Source: Candidatus Peregrinibacteria bacterium
GTDB taxonomy: Bacteria; Patescibacteriota; Gracilibacteria; UBA1369; LOWO2-01-FULL-3
Length of the DNA stretch: 64,000 nucleotides
NCBI GenBank assembly: GCA_030688025.1
Contig: JAUYJL010000010.1
Coordinates: forward strand, 122,599-186,598
Direction of reading: 5' to 3'
In this document: piece by piece, positions 16,618 through 25,471 of the stretch
Position numbering within the stretch: the first letter of the stretch is position 1
Layout of the letters: the number at the start of each line of letters is the position of its first letter
The notes under the pieces: model-generated
What the model saw: only the letters and a program-made list of their open reading frames with translations
Told to the model about the DNA's origin: nothing
Databases searched by the model: none
Program-made: the position numbers and the translations under genes

Positions 16618-18063
16618 TCAAATAATCAGCTTCTTCAAGACTTCGTTTACCATTTGAGGATTTGCCTTACCTTTTGATTTTTTCATAACCTGGCCAACAA
16701 GAAACGCCATAGCTTTGTCCTTGCCAGCTTTAACATCAGCTACGGGTTCAGGATTTTCAGCTATCACCTCACTGCAAACACGTTCGATTTCCGAAGTATC
16801 AGAAACCTGTTTCAGTCCTTTTTCCTCAACAATTTGAGAAGGAGAAGCACCATTTTCATACATCTCATCAAACACATCTCCCTTCGCAGTATTATTTGAA
16901 ATTACATTTGAGTTAATAAGTTTTATAAGCTCCGCAATCATTTCAGGAGAGATTTTCTGATCACTAATTCCAATCAAATCTTCCTTTAATTTCGCAATCA
17001 AAATAGTAGTAATAAAAGAAGCAGCCTTTTTCGCATCCCCACAAATATCAACAACTTTCTCAAAATAAGCCGCCATCACAGGATCATCCGAAAGTATTCT
17101 CGCTTCATCTTCAGAAATTCCAAAATCTTCCGTATATTTTTTCCTCTTAACATTTGGCAACTCCGGCAAACTTTTCTTTATTTCCGAAACCAATTTTTCA
17201 TCCAAAACAAGAATAGGCAAATCAGGCTCCGGGAAATATCTATAATCATCACTTTCCTCCTTGTCTCTCATGAAATATGTCTCTTTCTTCTCATCATTCC
17301 AACCCATTGTGATAGGAGATTTTAAAGAATTTCCCTCTTCCCATGCACTGATTTGTCGAGCAATTTCATAATCAATCGCATTCTCAAGCATCTTAAAAGA
17401 ATTCAAATTTTTTATTTCAGCACGTGGATAAAGTTTTGTTTCTCCTTTTGGCCGAATAGAAACACTCGCATCAAAACGCATCATTCCCTTTTCCATATCC
17501 GCATCACTACTTCCAACATAACGAACAATCTTCTGGATTTCTCTGGCATAAGCCGAAGCCTCCTGCGCATTATGCATGTCAGGCTCAGAAACAATTTCCA
17601 TAAGTGGCGTCCCAGCCCTGTTGAAATCAACCAAAGATCCATCCCTTACATGCGTCAATTTTCCTGCGTCATCTTCCAAATGCAAACGAGTAATTCCAAC
17701 CTTAACTTTCTTCACATTGTTTTCACCATCACGTATTTCGACCTCTATAAAACCATTTTTCGACACAGGTTCATCATATTGAGAAATCTGAAATCCTTTT
17801 GGATTATCAGGATAAAAATAATTTTTCCTATCAAATTTTGAATGTAACTGAATTTCACAATTAAGAGCAAGCGCAGCACTTACACCTTTTTTCACAGCCT
17901 CTTCATTAACGACAGGAAGCTGACCGGGAAACCCCATACAAACAGGACATGCATTTATATTTGGCTCCTTATCGAAAGAATCGTTATCACATCCACAAAA
18001 CATTTTAGTTTTTGTAGACATTTGTGCATGAATTTCCAGTCCTATGACAGCTTCAAATTCCAT
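16618..18063 (-). CDS. gatB: Aspartyl/glutamyl-tRNA amidotransferase subunit B
   Basis: The tRNA-binding kinase subunit of the GatCAB complex, which converts misacylated Glu-tRNA-Gln and Asp-tRNA-Asn. 481 aa, starting EAVIGLEIHAQMSTKTKMFC with zinc Cys pairs (CGCD and CPVCMGFPG), then KNYFYPDNPKGFQISQYD, RLHLEDDAGK, SLVDFNRAGTPLMEIVSEPD and a C-terminal YqeY-like helical domain. gatA and gatC are not adjacent. It is 9 bp downstream of coaE. Confidence 0.97.
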   Translation of the reverse strand: MEFEAVIGLEIHAQMSTKTKMFCGCDNDSFDKEPNINACPVCMGFPGQLPVVNEEAVKKGVSAALALNCEIQLHSKFDRKNYFYPDNPKGFQISQYDEPVSKNGFIEVEIRDGENNVKKVKVGITRLHLEDDAGKLTHVRDGSLVDFNRAGTPLMEIVSEPDMHNAQEASAYAREIQKIVRYVGSSDADMEKGMMRFDASVSIRPKGETKLYPRAEIKNLNSFKMLENAIDYEIARQISAWEEGNSLKSPITMGWNDEKKETYFMRDKEESDDYRYFPEPDLPILVLDEKLVSEIKKSLPELPNVKRKKYTEDFGISEDEARILSDDPVMAAYFEKVVDICGDAKKAASFITTILIAKLKEDLIGISDQKISPEMIAELIKLINSNVISNNTAKGDVFDEMYENGASPSQIVEEKGLKQVSDTSEIERVCSEVIAENPEPVADVKAGKDKAMAFLVGQVMKKSKGKANPQMVNEVLKKLII

Positions 18064-18072
18064 ATAAATTGG

Positions 18073-18585
18073 TTAACGAACAAGATAATAAACAGATTTC
18101 TTCAAATCGGCAATAGAACCATTATTCTTCAAAAGATTATCAACCCTTGAAGGCTTTTTTATAGAAAATTCTTTTTTCTTATTTTCACATTCAACCCAAA
18201 TCACTTTATTCACAATTTCACCAAACTTCTTTTCGTCAAAATAGACAGCTTCAACAACGATATTTTCCTTACCAGAAGCCAAATATTTATCAATGAGTTT
18301 GATAATTTCTTTATAAACCAAAGGATGAACTAACTTATTTAATTTTTCAATATTCTCTATCTTTTCCAAAGCAAGTTTTTTCAATTTCGTCCTACAAACA
18401 TTCCCCTGCTTATTTAAAAATCTTTCTCCAAAATTTTTAGTAATCAAAATCTCTCCATCATTCCCGGATTTATAAAGTTTATGAACAATCTTATCCGCAT
18501 AAATACACGAAAAACCTTTCTCTTCCAAAAATTTCATAACGAGAGATTTTCCACTCCCCTGCCCTCCTGTAAGCCATATAATCAT
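18073..18585 (-). CDS. coaE: Dephospho-CoA kinase-like P-loop kinase
   Basis: Last step of coenzyme A synthesis, phosphorylating the 3'-hydroxyl of dephospho-CoA. 170 aa, slightly short. It has a Walker A LTGGQGSGKS, the substrate motif YADKIVHKLY (the family has DAD at this point), and KLVHPLVYKEI in the CoA domain. The Asp-Ala-Asp triad is Tyr-Ala-Asp here, and the C-terminal region is trimmed, so a related nucleotide kinase cannot be excluded. The stop overlaps the upstream HEPN-like gene by 4 bp. Confidence 0.82.
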   Translation of the reverse strand: MIIWLTGGQGSGKSLVMKFLEEKGFSCIYADKIVHKLYKSGNDGEILITKNFGERFLNKQGNVCRTKLKKLALEKIENIEKLNKLVHPLVYKEIIKLIDKYLASGKENIVVEAVYFDEKKFGEIVNKVIWVECENKKKEFSIKKPSRVDNLLKNNGSIADLKKSVYYLVR

Positions 18586-18998
18586 AATTTTGCACCTAAA
18601 TCATTCAATGCTTTTTTATAAGAATGCAATGCCGCCCTAAGATCTTTTTCTAAAATTTCAACCATTTCATGAGCTATAGAATTTCGAACTTTATGCGCCG
18701 CCCAGACAGCATTGATGTCAGAAAAAAGTTTACCAGCACGCTTTAATTTTTCACCCAAAGACCCTTCGTATCCTTTTTTATGCAGAGCATAATCAAGCAA
18801 CTTATCCGCATCCAAAACGGCTTCCTTAGGATGAGAATGGAACATGTCTATTATTCTTATCCAATGAGATTTTATATAATGAAGCGTCTTATCTTCGAAC
18901 ACAGAACTTCTTTTTTTCAAAAAAATCAAAAAGAAAGCAAAGAAAAGAACAACGACAAAAACCAAAGTCATAATGCCAAGAAAATTTTGTGTAATCAT
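18582..18998 (-). CDS. Membrane-anchored HEPN-like protein
   Basis: A 138-aa protein with an N-terminal membrane helix (residues 7-28) and a cytosolic helical domain. KVRNSIAHE gives R105-x4-H110, which fits the R-x4-6-H motif of HEPN ribonuclease or scaffold domains. DADKLLDYALHKKGY precedes it, as in HEPN-fold helices. It sits between a PH-domain membrane protein and coaE with 4-bp overlaps on both sides, so it belongs to that operon. Function is not known. A catalytic role would depend on the motif being active. Confidence 0.68.
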   Translation of the reverse strand: MITQNFLGIMTLVFVVVLFFAFFLIFLKKRSSVFEDKTLHYIKSHWIRIIDMFHSHPKEAVLDADKLLDYALHKKGYEGSLGEKLKRAGKLFSDINAVWAAHKVRNSIAHEMVEILEKDLRAALHSYKKALNDLGAKL

Positions 18999-19591
18999 TT
19001 ATCTTTCTTAGGAATTTTTATCTTATCATTATGCACATTATAAGCAATCATGTCAGACAGCATACCCTTGAGCATCTGATGATCTCTAACACTCCTATCA
19101 TAAACATATTTTTCCTGATATTTCATTATAAGTCTTTCAAGTTTTTTCGGAGAAGCAGCTTCCTGAAGAATAATAGAAATTTGAGCCCCCATTTTATCTA
19201 TTTGGATATCCCCATAATTAAAAATTGTCTGCAAAACCCCCCTAATAGAATAAGAAATACCTTCAATCATATGGTATTCAATACGCTTTGACGTAAAATC
19301 CAATAAACCATTTCTCATAACTTCAACAACTCCAGCATTAGTAAGAAGCCATACATCAAAATACCAATCTAAAAAGTGATAACACCAACCAAGGACACCA
19401 ATAATTCCCCAAATCATAAATACAAAAAACATTTTCGGAAAAAGGAAATAAAGTGCAATCGGAGCCAAAATCCCAAAAGCGGAAACCTTTGCCGTAGTAA
19501 CCTTCAAAACAATTGGATGTTTATGAGCAACGTACAAAATCTTCTCACCGTCATCGAGATATCTCCCAAATAAATATTGCTTAAAATTCAT
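18995..19591 (-). CDS. Bacterial PH-domain membrane protein (YdbS-like)
   Basis: A 198-aa protein with two membrane helices (about 32-52 and 53-75) followed by a bPH_2-type beta domain: WLLTNAGVVEVMRNGLLDFTSKRIEY and GDIQIDKMGAQISIILQEAA. Family members are thought to work at the membrane, and their function is poorly known. A near-perfect promoter lies 22 bp upstream, making it the head of the operon through coaE and gatB. Confidence 0.8.
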   Translation of the reverse strand: MNFKQYLFGRYLDDGEKILYVAHKHPIVLKVTTAKVSAFGILAPIALYFLFPKMFFVFMIWGIIGVLGWCYHFLDWYFDVWLLTNAGVVEVMRNGLLDFTSKRIEYHMIEGISYSIRGVLQTIFNYGDIQIDKMGAQISIILQEAASPKKLERLIMKYQEKYVYDRSVRDHQMLKGMLSDMIAYNVHNDKIKIPKKDK

Positions 19592-19613
19592 AGGAACAAA
19601 AATTACACTGATA

Positions 19614-19643
19614 ATTATAAATCGTTACATGTCCTATTGTAAA
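19614..19643 (-). promoter_or_regulatory. Promoter of the PH-HEPN-coaE-gatB operon
   Basis: Minus-strand TTTACA (19638-19643), 18-bp spacer and a perfect TATAAT (19614-19619). The predicted leader is about 15 nt. Confidence 0.6.
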
Positions 19644-19687
19644 CACAAAGCAAAAATTATAAGATGACATGGCAGCCATAAAAGCCT

Positions 19688-20368
19688 ATGAATAAAAAAT
19701 TAAAAAACATTCTACTTTGGATATTTGATCTGGGAATAAATCTCGGAGTAATCGCAATATTAGTTTTCGTCATACAAAAATGGCTTATAGCTCCATTCGA
19801 CGTATCCGGAGCCTCCATGTGCGACACTTTCAATCTAGTCGAAGAAAAATGTCAGACAGGATATGGAGAAAAAATAATAATAAACGAAGCGACATACCTT
19901 TTTAATGATCCTGTTCGCGGAGATGTCGTAGTCTTCAGACCACATGAAGACGAAGATAGATATTTTATAAAAAGAGTTATAGGCCTACCTGGAGAAACAG
20001 TACAAATAAAAAATGGCGAAGTCTACATCTCAGATAAAGACGGCAAAGAAACATACAGATTAAACGAAGATTATTTAAACGAAAACAATAAAGGAAAAAC
20101 AACCGCATACTTCAGCGACTTTGCGACATTCGAAGTTCCGGAAGAAAGTTATTTCCTCATGGGCGACAATCGCAGAGAAAGTACAGATGGAAGAAGCTGT
20201 TTCATGCAATCAATAAACGAATCCTGCAAAAATTCTCCGGAAAAAGCATTCGTCAAAAAAGAAATGATAAGAGGAAAAGCATTCATAGCATGGTGGCCTC
20301 TTCAAAACATAAGGTTCGTTGAAATACCAACATATCAAACAAATTCAGAATCCCTAGAAGAAAAGTAA
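19688..20368 (+). CDS. lepB: Signal peptidase I
   Basis: Cleaves Sec signal peptides at the outer face of the membrane. 226 aa: an N-terminal membrane helix (about 13-32), the catalytic Ser43 in SGASM, catalytic Lys95 in RYFIKRVIGLPGE, and the conserved GDNRRESTDGR. A short insert with two Cys (MCDTFNLVEEKCQ) follows the catalytic Ser and is unusual. A second Cys pair lies near residues 177 and 184. Its 3' end overlaps the convergent 127-aa gene by 34 bp. Confidence 0.95.
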   Translation: MNKKLKNILLWIFDLGINLGVIAILVFVIQKWLIAPFDVSGASMCDTFNLVEEKCQTGYGEKIIINEATYLFNDPVRGDVVVFRPHEDEDRYFIKRVIGLPGETVQIKNGEVYISDKDGKETYRLNEDYLNENNKGKTTAYFSDFATFEVPEESYFLMGDNRRESTDGRSCFMQSINESCKNSPEKAFVKKEMIRGKAFIAWWPLQNIRFVEIPTYQTNSESLEEK

Positions 20369-20718
20369 GATTCCAATAAAACCACAATGGCAACAAGTAA
20401 AAGTCCCGACCACCAAGTAAGGACTCTCATCATTTGAAATGCAAAACAAAAAATTGTGACAACACTTAAAAGAAGTGCCTGCCTAAAAGAGACACCGATG
20501 TGTTTATAAAAAATTTCATTTCGATAAAGCCACAATCTGAAATAAAAACCAAAAACCGTAAAAGTACAAACAAGCGCAATAAACAAAGTAATAAAGAAAA
20601 ACGACAAAGCAAGCCCCATCGATTCATAAGGACTAATTTTATTGATAACAACAATAAACCCAAGCCAAGCCAATATTCCAGCGAACCCTATTATCGAGAT
20701 ATATTTATTGTAAGACAT
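20335..20718 (-). CDS. Small polytopic membrane protein
   Basis: A 127-aa protein with four predicted membrane helices (about 6-26, 33-58, 76-95, 100-118). FRLWLYRNEIFYKHIGVSFRQALLLSV in the middle has the polar pattern seen in a conserved CPR membrane family, recalled from memory and without known function. It overlaps the uracil-DNA glycosylase start by 14 bp and lepB by 34 bp at its 3' end. Confidence 0.7.
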   Translation of the reverse strand: MSYNKYISIIGFAGILAWLGFIVVINKISPYESMGLALSFFFITLFIALVCTFTVFGFYFRLWLYRNEIFYKHIGVSFRQALLLSVVTIFCFAFQMMRVLTWWSGLLLVAIVVLLESYFSSRDSEFV

Positions 20719-21292
20719 TTTTTTCTTTTTTTATCTGCTTTAGAATCAAAGGAATTTTTTCAAAATCTTCAAAAAGAGTAACTTTCTTTCTGGGATCATA
20801 CAACGCAACAGCCGGATGATAAAGAGGTAAATACACTTGCCTCTCCTCCCAAGCACCTTTTGCACTCTTTGGCTGACCATGAACTTCGGAAATTTTCAGT
20901 CCCGGCAAAAAACGCCCCATAGAATGTCTTCCAAGCGTAACCACAAGAAGTGGTTTAATAATCTTAACCTGCTCATCAAGATACGGCCAACAAGCCGCAA
21001 TCTCCTCAGGCAAAGGATCCCTATTGTTCGGAGGCCTACACTTCACAACATTCGCTATAAAAACATCCTCACGACTAAGCCCAATACTCTTAATCAACTC
21101 GGTCAAAAGTTTTCCAGCCGCCCCCACAAAAGGCTTCCCCTGCAAATCCTCATCTCTACCGGGACCTTCACCTATAAACATAATTTCAGCGCTATAACTC
21201 CCCTCTCCGGGAACAGCGTGAATCCGCCCTTTATGCAAAGGACATTTCTTACAAACATTAATTCGATTAATAAGATCTTCAGTTAACGTCAT
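20705..21292 (-). CDS. Family 4 uracil-DNA glycosylase (4Fe-4S)
   Basis: Removes uracil from DNA. 195 aa from the ATG at 21292, chosen because the family begins just before the first Cys pair. Four cluster ligands are in place: Cys14 and Cys17 (CKKC), Cys85 (VVKCRPPNNRDP) and Cys101 (AACWPYL). The catalytic GEGPGRDED and the late LYHPAVAL motif are visible. Order and length fit the type 4 family. It overlaps the upstream membrane protein gene by 14 bp. Confidence 0.94.
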   Translation of the reverse strand: MTLTEDLINRINVCKKCPLHKGRIHAVPGEGSYSAEIMFIGEGPGRDEDLQGKPFVGAAGKLLTELIKSIGLSREDVFIANVVKCRPPNNRDPLPEEIAACWPYLDEQVKIIKPLLVVTLGRHSMGRFLPGLKISEVHGQPKSAKGAWEERQVYLPLYHPAVALYDPRKKVTLFEDFEKIPLILKQIKKEKNVLQ

Positions 21293-22172
21293 AAGCAGGC
21301 TCTTTATTAAAAACAATAGTAAGAATAAATGACACCAATAAAATACAAATCAAAACAAAAAGATAAACAAAAATATGTCCAAACAATAAATTAAAAAGCC
21401 CGGGGATAGTTTTTATAGGCAAAAGAGTCGGAACAAAAATAGAAGCAGTAAACAAAACAAGAGAATTCAAAAGTCCCAATATAATCCATTTCAAAATACG
21501 AATAAAAGGCCTAAAAATAAGCAATCCACCAATAATAAGCAACACAATCAAAAACGCCATATAGGCATAAAAAATAGTATAAGCAAGATCGAAAATCCCA
21601 GATCCATTAATAGTCGGCAAATCCAAAGAAAAACTAAATTGATTCGGGACTTGTGAAAATAATTTCCTATCAAAAGTAGCCTTGAATTGCCTGACAAAAT
21701 CACCCTTAGACACGCCACTTGGAATACATCTCGGATTCTCAGCAACATAAATAGAAGAATCGATACAAGTATTTAAATTTTCCACTAAATGATTGGCAAA
21801 TTCCTCGGCAATCAAATTTCTTTTTTCAGTAAAAACACTTAAATCAATATTGAATTCACGATTCCCTCCCACTTTTATAGCCTCGCCAACTTGATCTCCA
21901 AAATCAGAAATAATTGGTTTAAATTCAGCAGGTGTAAAATATTTTTTTATTACATCGGAAACATATTCAGACGAAAAATCTTCCGGAAGATTCCCCTCCA
22001 GGTAATTTGGCAATTCTACTATCGCCAAATCATAAGAATAAGCAAGAAATTCATCACTAGTATAAAAATCCTTATTAAAAACAGTTAAATAAAGAGCAAT
22101 AACGGTATAAAACAAAGTTGCCGAAACAACAAAAAGAGATAAAACAGTCCCTGCTAAAAATTTTCTAATCAT
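21279..22172 (-). CDS. Membrane protein with extracytoplasmic domain
   Basis: A 297-aa protein I do not recognise. It has an N-terminal helix (about 5-30), a polar extracytoplasmic domain of about 150 residues with a Cys pair (CIDSSIYVAENPRC), then four C-terminal hydrophobic helices. It is between NrnA and the UDG gene on the same strand, with a 22-bp gap upstream, so it is probably in the NrnA operon. Confidence 0.72.
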   Translation of the reverse strand: MIRKFLAGTVLSLFVVSATLFYTVIALYLTVFNKDFYTSDEFLAYSYDLAIVELPNYLEGNLPEDFSSEYVSDVIKKYFTPAEFKPIISDFGDQVGEAIKVGGNREFNIDLSVFTEKRNLIAEEFANHLVENLNTCIDSSIYVAENPRCIPSGVSKGDFVRQFKATFDRKLFSQVPNQFSFSLDLPTINGSGIFDLAYTIFYAYMAFLIVLLIIGGLLIFRPFIRILKWIILGLLNSLVLFTASIFVPTLLPIKTIPGLFNLLFGHIFVYLFVLICILLVSFILTIVFNKEPAYDVN

Positions 22173-22194
22173 GGGAAAATTCTAGCAATAATCC

Positions 22195-23178
22195 TCAAAA
22201 TTCCAAAGTCTTTTTATTGGAATTCTCATCAATAATGAAATATCTGACATCTTCTACAAGCTTCCCCTTAAGCGAAAACCCCGAAGCTTTCGGATGCCCT
22301 CCCCCACCAAAATCAGCAACAACCTTTGATAAATCCAAATCATCAAGACGTGTCCTAAAAGAACCTTTTACGTTCCCCCTTCGATCTTCATTCAATAAAA
22401 CAGCAAAACGCGTCCCAGGCACCATATTGAGATAATCTATAACTCCAGACAATTGATCCGGCGAAGCATCACAAGAAGCATATTCATCTTCTTTTATAAC
22501 AGAAACAAGAACATCATCAGGGGTCTTGAAAGCTTTTTCCAAGACACGTCCCCATAATTTAAGTCCATTAACCGTATTTGATTTAAACAACGACTTCACT
22601 ATAATTTTAAAATCAGCTCCTCTCGAAATCAAATCTGAAGCTATTTCAAAAACCTCTTTAGACGTATTTGAATGCATAAAACTGCCAGTATCTCCGTACA
22701 CTCCGGAAAGAAGACAAGTCGCCATATTTTCATCAATTTCAACTCCAAGAAATTGAAAAAATCTGTAAACAATTGTCGTTGCCGAAGAAGCCAAAGTGTC
22801 AACAATATTTACTGTCCCAAAATTATCATTCGAAGCATGATGATCTATATTCAAAATCGGAATTCCAGAACTGAATAAATCAAGATATTCCAATTGAAAA
22901 TTTGTCATATAAGATGCACCACAATCTACAAAAACAATATAATCAAAATCCTTCAATTCAAATTTATCAACATATTCACCTATAAACGGTAAAAACGAGA
23001 AAACTTTTGAAGGCTTATCGATACAAGCAAGAGTAACATTCTTCCCAACTTTTTTAAGCCAAATCTTGAGAGCAATCGCCGCCCCAAGAGTATCTCCATC
23101 AGGCTTTCTATGTGAAAGAACAAGCACCCTGCTTGCCTTCATTAAGCCATTATTTGCCTCTTTAAACATTTCAGTCAT
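22195..23178 (-). CDS. nrnA: DHH-family phosphoesterase (NrnA-like oligoribonuclease/pAp phosphatase)
   Basis: Degrades short RNA oligomers and pAp, and some relatives cleave cyclic dinucleotides. 327 aa with DHH motifs LSHRKPDGDTLGAAIAL, FVDCGAS, NIDHHASNDNFG, ATCLLSGVYGDTGSF, and the DHHA1 signature GGGGHPKASGF near the C-terminus. There is no membrane or PAS/GGDEF region, so it is the stand-alone NrnA type and not GdpP. It heads a minus-strand operon. Confidence 0.92.
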   Translation of the reverse strand: MTEMFKEANNGLMKASRVLVLSHRKPDGDTLGAAIALKIWLKKVGKNVTLACIDKPSKVFSFLPFIGEYVDKFELKDFDYIVFVDCGASYMTNFQLEYLDLFSSGIPILNIDHHASNDNFGTVNIVDTLASSATTIVYRFFQFLGVEIDENMATCLLSGVYGDTGSFMHSNTSKEVFEIASDLISRGADFKIIVKSLFKSNTVNGLKLWGRVLEKAFKTPDDVLVSVIKEDEYASCDASPDQLSGVIDYLNMVPGTRFAVLLNEDRRGNVKGSFRTRLDDLDLSKVVADFGGGGHPKASGFSLKGKLVEDVRYFIIDENSNKKTLEF

Positions 23179-23214
23179 TTTGTTTCGAGATATTTATTAG
23201 TTCTAAAAGTGTAA

Positions 23215-23242
23215 ATTATACATCAAAATCGAAATAAATCAA
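23215..23242 (-). promoter_or_regulatory. Promoter of nrnA
   Basis: Minus-strand TTGATT (23237-23242), 16-bp spacer and a perfect TATAAT (23215-23220). Leader about 30 nt. Confidence 0.6.
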
Positions 23243-23268
23243 GTTGTTTTTGGCAGGGATATGATAAT

Positions 23269-24198
23269 ATGAACGACATGAAGATAGTATTTTTTGGAAC
23301 ACCGGAATTTGCAGTACCAACTCTTGAATCATTGGCAAAAGAAATGGAAATTTTATGTGTTGTCACTCAACCTGACAAAAAAGTGGGCAGAAAACAAATC
23401 CTGACTCCCCCACCGGTAAAAATATCCGCACAAAACCTCGGATTAAAAGTAATTCAACCAAAAAATAAAAAAGGACTTAGAGAAAGTTTAAAAGACATAA
23501 AAGCTGATTTTTTCGTTGTATTAGCGTTTGGAATAATTTTAGAAAAAGATATTTTGGAAATGCCAAAATATGGATGCATAAATATTCACGCTTCATTACT
23601 TCCAAAATACAGAGGTGCCTCCCCTATCCAAGAATCACTTCTAAACGGAGACACAAGTACAGGAATCAGCATTATGAAAATGGAAGAAAAATTAGACCAA
23701 GGTCCAGTATATTTACTTCAAAGAATAGAAATAGAAGATTTAGATGATTTAGAGACTCTAAGTAAAAAATTACAGACACTAAGCGCAAAAATAACCCCTC
23801 CGGTATTAGTAGACATTGCAGAAGAAACACTTTCTCCACTCACACAAATTGAATCGAAAGCAACATACTGTAAAAAAATAGAAAAAAAAGACGGGGAAAT
23901 AAATTGGGATTTAGATGCAGAAAAAATACACAACATGATTAGAGCATATAATCCATGGCCATCAGCTCACACAAAATTCAAGGGCAAAGAAATAAAAATA
24001 CTCGAAGCAAAACTGGAAAAAAAGGAAGAAAACATGAAACGGGGAAAATTTTTTATTGAATCCGGCGTACTGAAAATTTCAGCAAAAAACGGGAACATTC
24101 TTCCTAAAAAACTTCAAATTGAAGGCAAGAATTCGATGTCAGACAAAGAATTCTTGAACGGATATAAAGCGCAAATAGAAAGCCAAAAAAGCGCCTGA
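23269..24198 (+). CDS. fmt: Methionyl-tRNA formyltransferase
   Basis: Formylates initiator Met-tRNA. 309 aa: KIVFFGTPEFAVPTLESL, LPPPVK-like TPPPVKISAQ, NIHASLLPKYRGASPIQ (catalytic Asn and His), MKMEEKLDQGPVY, and a C-terminal tRNA-binding domain with IRAYNPWPSA and FLNGYKAQ. ATG 23269 or 23278 both fit. Its last 85 bp overlap the convergent ligase gene, and both C-termini look native. Confidence 0.96.
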   Translation: MNDMKIVFFGTPEFAVPTLESLAKEMEILCVVTQPDKKVGRKQILTPPPVKISAQNLGLKVIQPKNKKGLRESLKDIKADFFVVLAFGIILEKDILEMPKYGCINIHASLLPKYRGASPIQESLLNGDTSTGISIMKMEEKLDQGPVYLLQRIEIEDLDDLETLSKKLQTLSAKITPPVLVDIAEETLSPLTQIESKATYCKKIEKKDGEINWDLDAEKIHNMIRAYNPWPSAHTKFKGKEIKILEAKLEKKEENMKRGKFFIESGVLKISAKNGNILPKKLQIEGKNSMSDKEFLNGYKAQIESQKSA

Positions 24199-25412
24199 CC
24201 TTGATAGAGCGTAAACAAGTAATGATCAAAAGATCCCAAAACTAAAAGCATAAAACATATTGCTATAAAAAAAGGATTCTTTTTCTTGAACGAATAGACA
24301 AATAAATACACAAATAAAGAAACTAACGCCGCAAATCCAATCATTCCAAGCTCAGCAAGAGAAAGAACAAATATATTATGAACAGGCTGAATCTCCCATG
24401 GAAACAATTTTAAAATGGAAAAATTCTGCATAACATCCGTAAAATTTCCCACTCCAACACCAAAAGGATTTTGAAAAAACATAGCAAATCCTATCACCAA
24501 ATACATAACTCTATACCTCAAAGACTCAGCATCTATAGAATTAATTCTCTCAATAAATAAAGGAAAACCCTTAATTAAAAAAAGGAAAAGCATAGCTACT
24601 CCCAAAATAAGTAATGAAATCTTTAACAACTTCCATCTATTAAGTTTTTTCACAACAAAAAGTGAAAACACAAAAGCCCCTATTACAAAAGCAATAAGCC
24701 CAGTTCTAGAAAAAGTTAAAAACAAAGCAATCAAAAAAACTAAAACAAAAAAAGAAGACATCTTGGGAAAACTTCTGAACAGATACATAATCGAAAAAAT
24801 TGCAAAAACCAAATAACCAGCAAAAATATTTGGATGAGAAAATGTGCCATAAGAACGCAAAAATTTCATATTCATAAAATCAACTTTAGCAACACCAAGA
24901 ATGTGAGAATTGATGACAGGCTCGCCAAAAAACCGAAGACCAAGAGATTCCTGCAAAACATATTGAGAGATTCCAATCACAGCTTCTAAAAACATAACTG
25001 AACAGAAAATAATCAAAACTTTCCTCATATCAATTATTTTATTTACAACAAAAAGATAAACAACAAAAAATTCAAAGAATCTTAGGATATAGAAGATGGA
25101 ATTCGTAAAATTTTCAGAAAAAGAAAGGGAAAGACAAAAAGATAAAAAGAAAAAACACAGAAAATAAAAAATCTTTTTATCTCCAAAAGAAAATTTCTTA
25201 AAAACAAAAGGATTACGAGAAAAGAAGAGATCTAAGCCAAAAAACACAAGACCCAAAATTAGCATAATGTCAGACAAATATAGAAAATGACTTAAATATG
25301 GATTAAAAAAACCTGAATCATAAACATCAGAACCAAACAAAAAAACATCCAATTGCAACGGCAAAAAAGCAAAAAACAAATAGAAACAAATTTTATAAAG
25401 CTTTTCCAACAT
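24114..25412 (-). CDS. O-antigen ligase/Wzy-like membrane protein
   Basis: A 432-aa polytopic protein with about ten to twelve hydrophobic helices. The O-antigen ligase signature region is present: SYGTFSHPNIFAGYLVFAIF and GVGVGNFTDVM followed by QPVHNIFVLSLAELGMIGF. It ligates or polymerises surface glycans; the substrate is unknown. I chose the ATG at 25412 over a TTG at 25418. Together with the TagA/WecG-like enzyme it suggests surface polysaccharide synthesis. Its 3' end overlaps fmt by 85 bp. Confidence 0.88.
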   Translation of the reverse strand: MLEKLYKICFYLFFAFLPLQLDVFLFGSDVYDSGFFNPYLSHFLYLSDIMLILGLVFFGLDLFFSRNPFVFKKFSFGDKKIFYFLCFFFLSFCLSLSFSENFTNSIFYILRFFEFFVVYLFVVNKIIDMRKVLIIFCSVMFLEAVIGISQYVLQESLGLRFFGEPVINSHILGVAKVDFMNMKFLRSYGTFSHPNIFAGYLVFAIFSIMYLFRSFPKMSSFFVLVFLIALFLTFSRTGLIAFVIGAFVFSLFVVKKLNRWKLLKISLLILGVAMLFLFLIKGFPLFIERINSIDAESLRYRVMYLVIGFAMFFQNPFGVGVGNFTDVMQNFSILKLFPWEIQPVHNIFVLSLAELGMIGFAALVSLFVYLFVYSFKKKNPFFIAICFMLLVLGSFDHYLFTLYQGQALFWLSICALYPFKNSLSDIEFLPSI

Positions 25413-25421
25413 CAACAAAAC

Positions 25422-25450
25422 TTGGGATTAAGGCAATTCCATGGTAGATT
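25422..25450 (+). promoter_or_regulatory. Promoter of ribE-ribH-pgk
   Basis: TTGGGA (25422-25427), 17-bp spacer and TAGATT (25445-25450). The space to the ATG (21 bp) is too short for an FMN riboswitch. Confidence 0.45.
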
Positions 25451-25471
25451 TAAAGCCGAAATAAATCAAAT

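Noticed and set aside
25419..25471. FMN riboswitch before ribE
   Set aside because: The gap is about 50 bp and lacks the RFN conserved stems.
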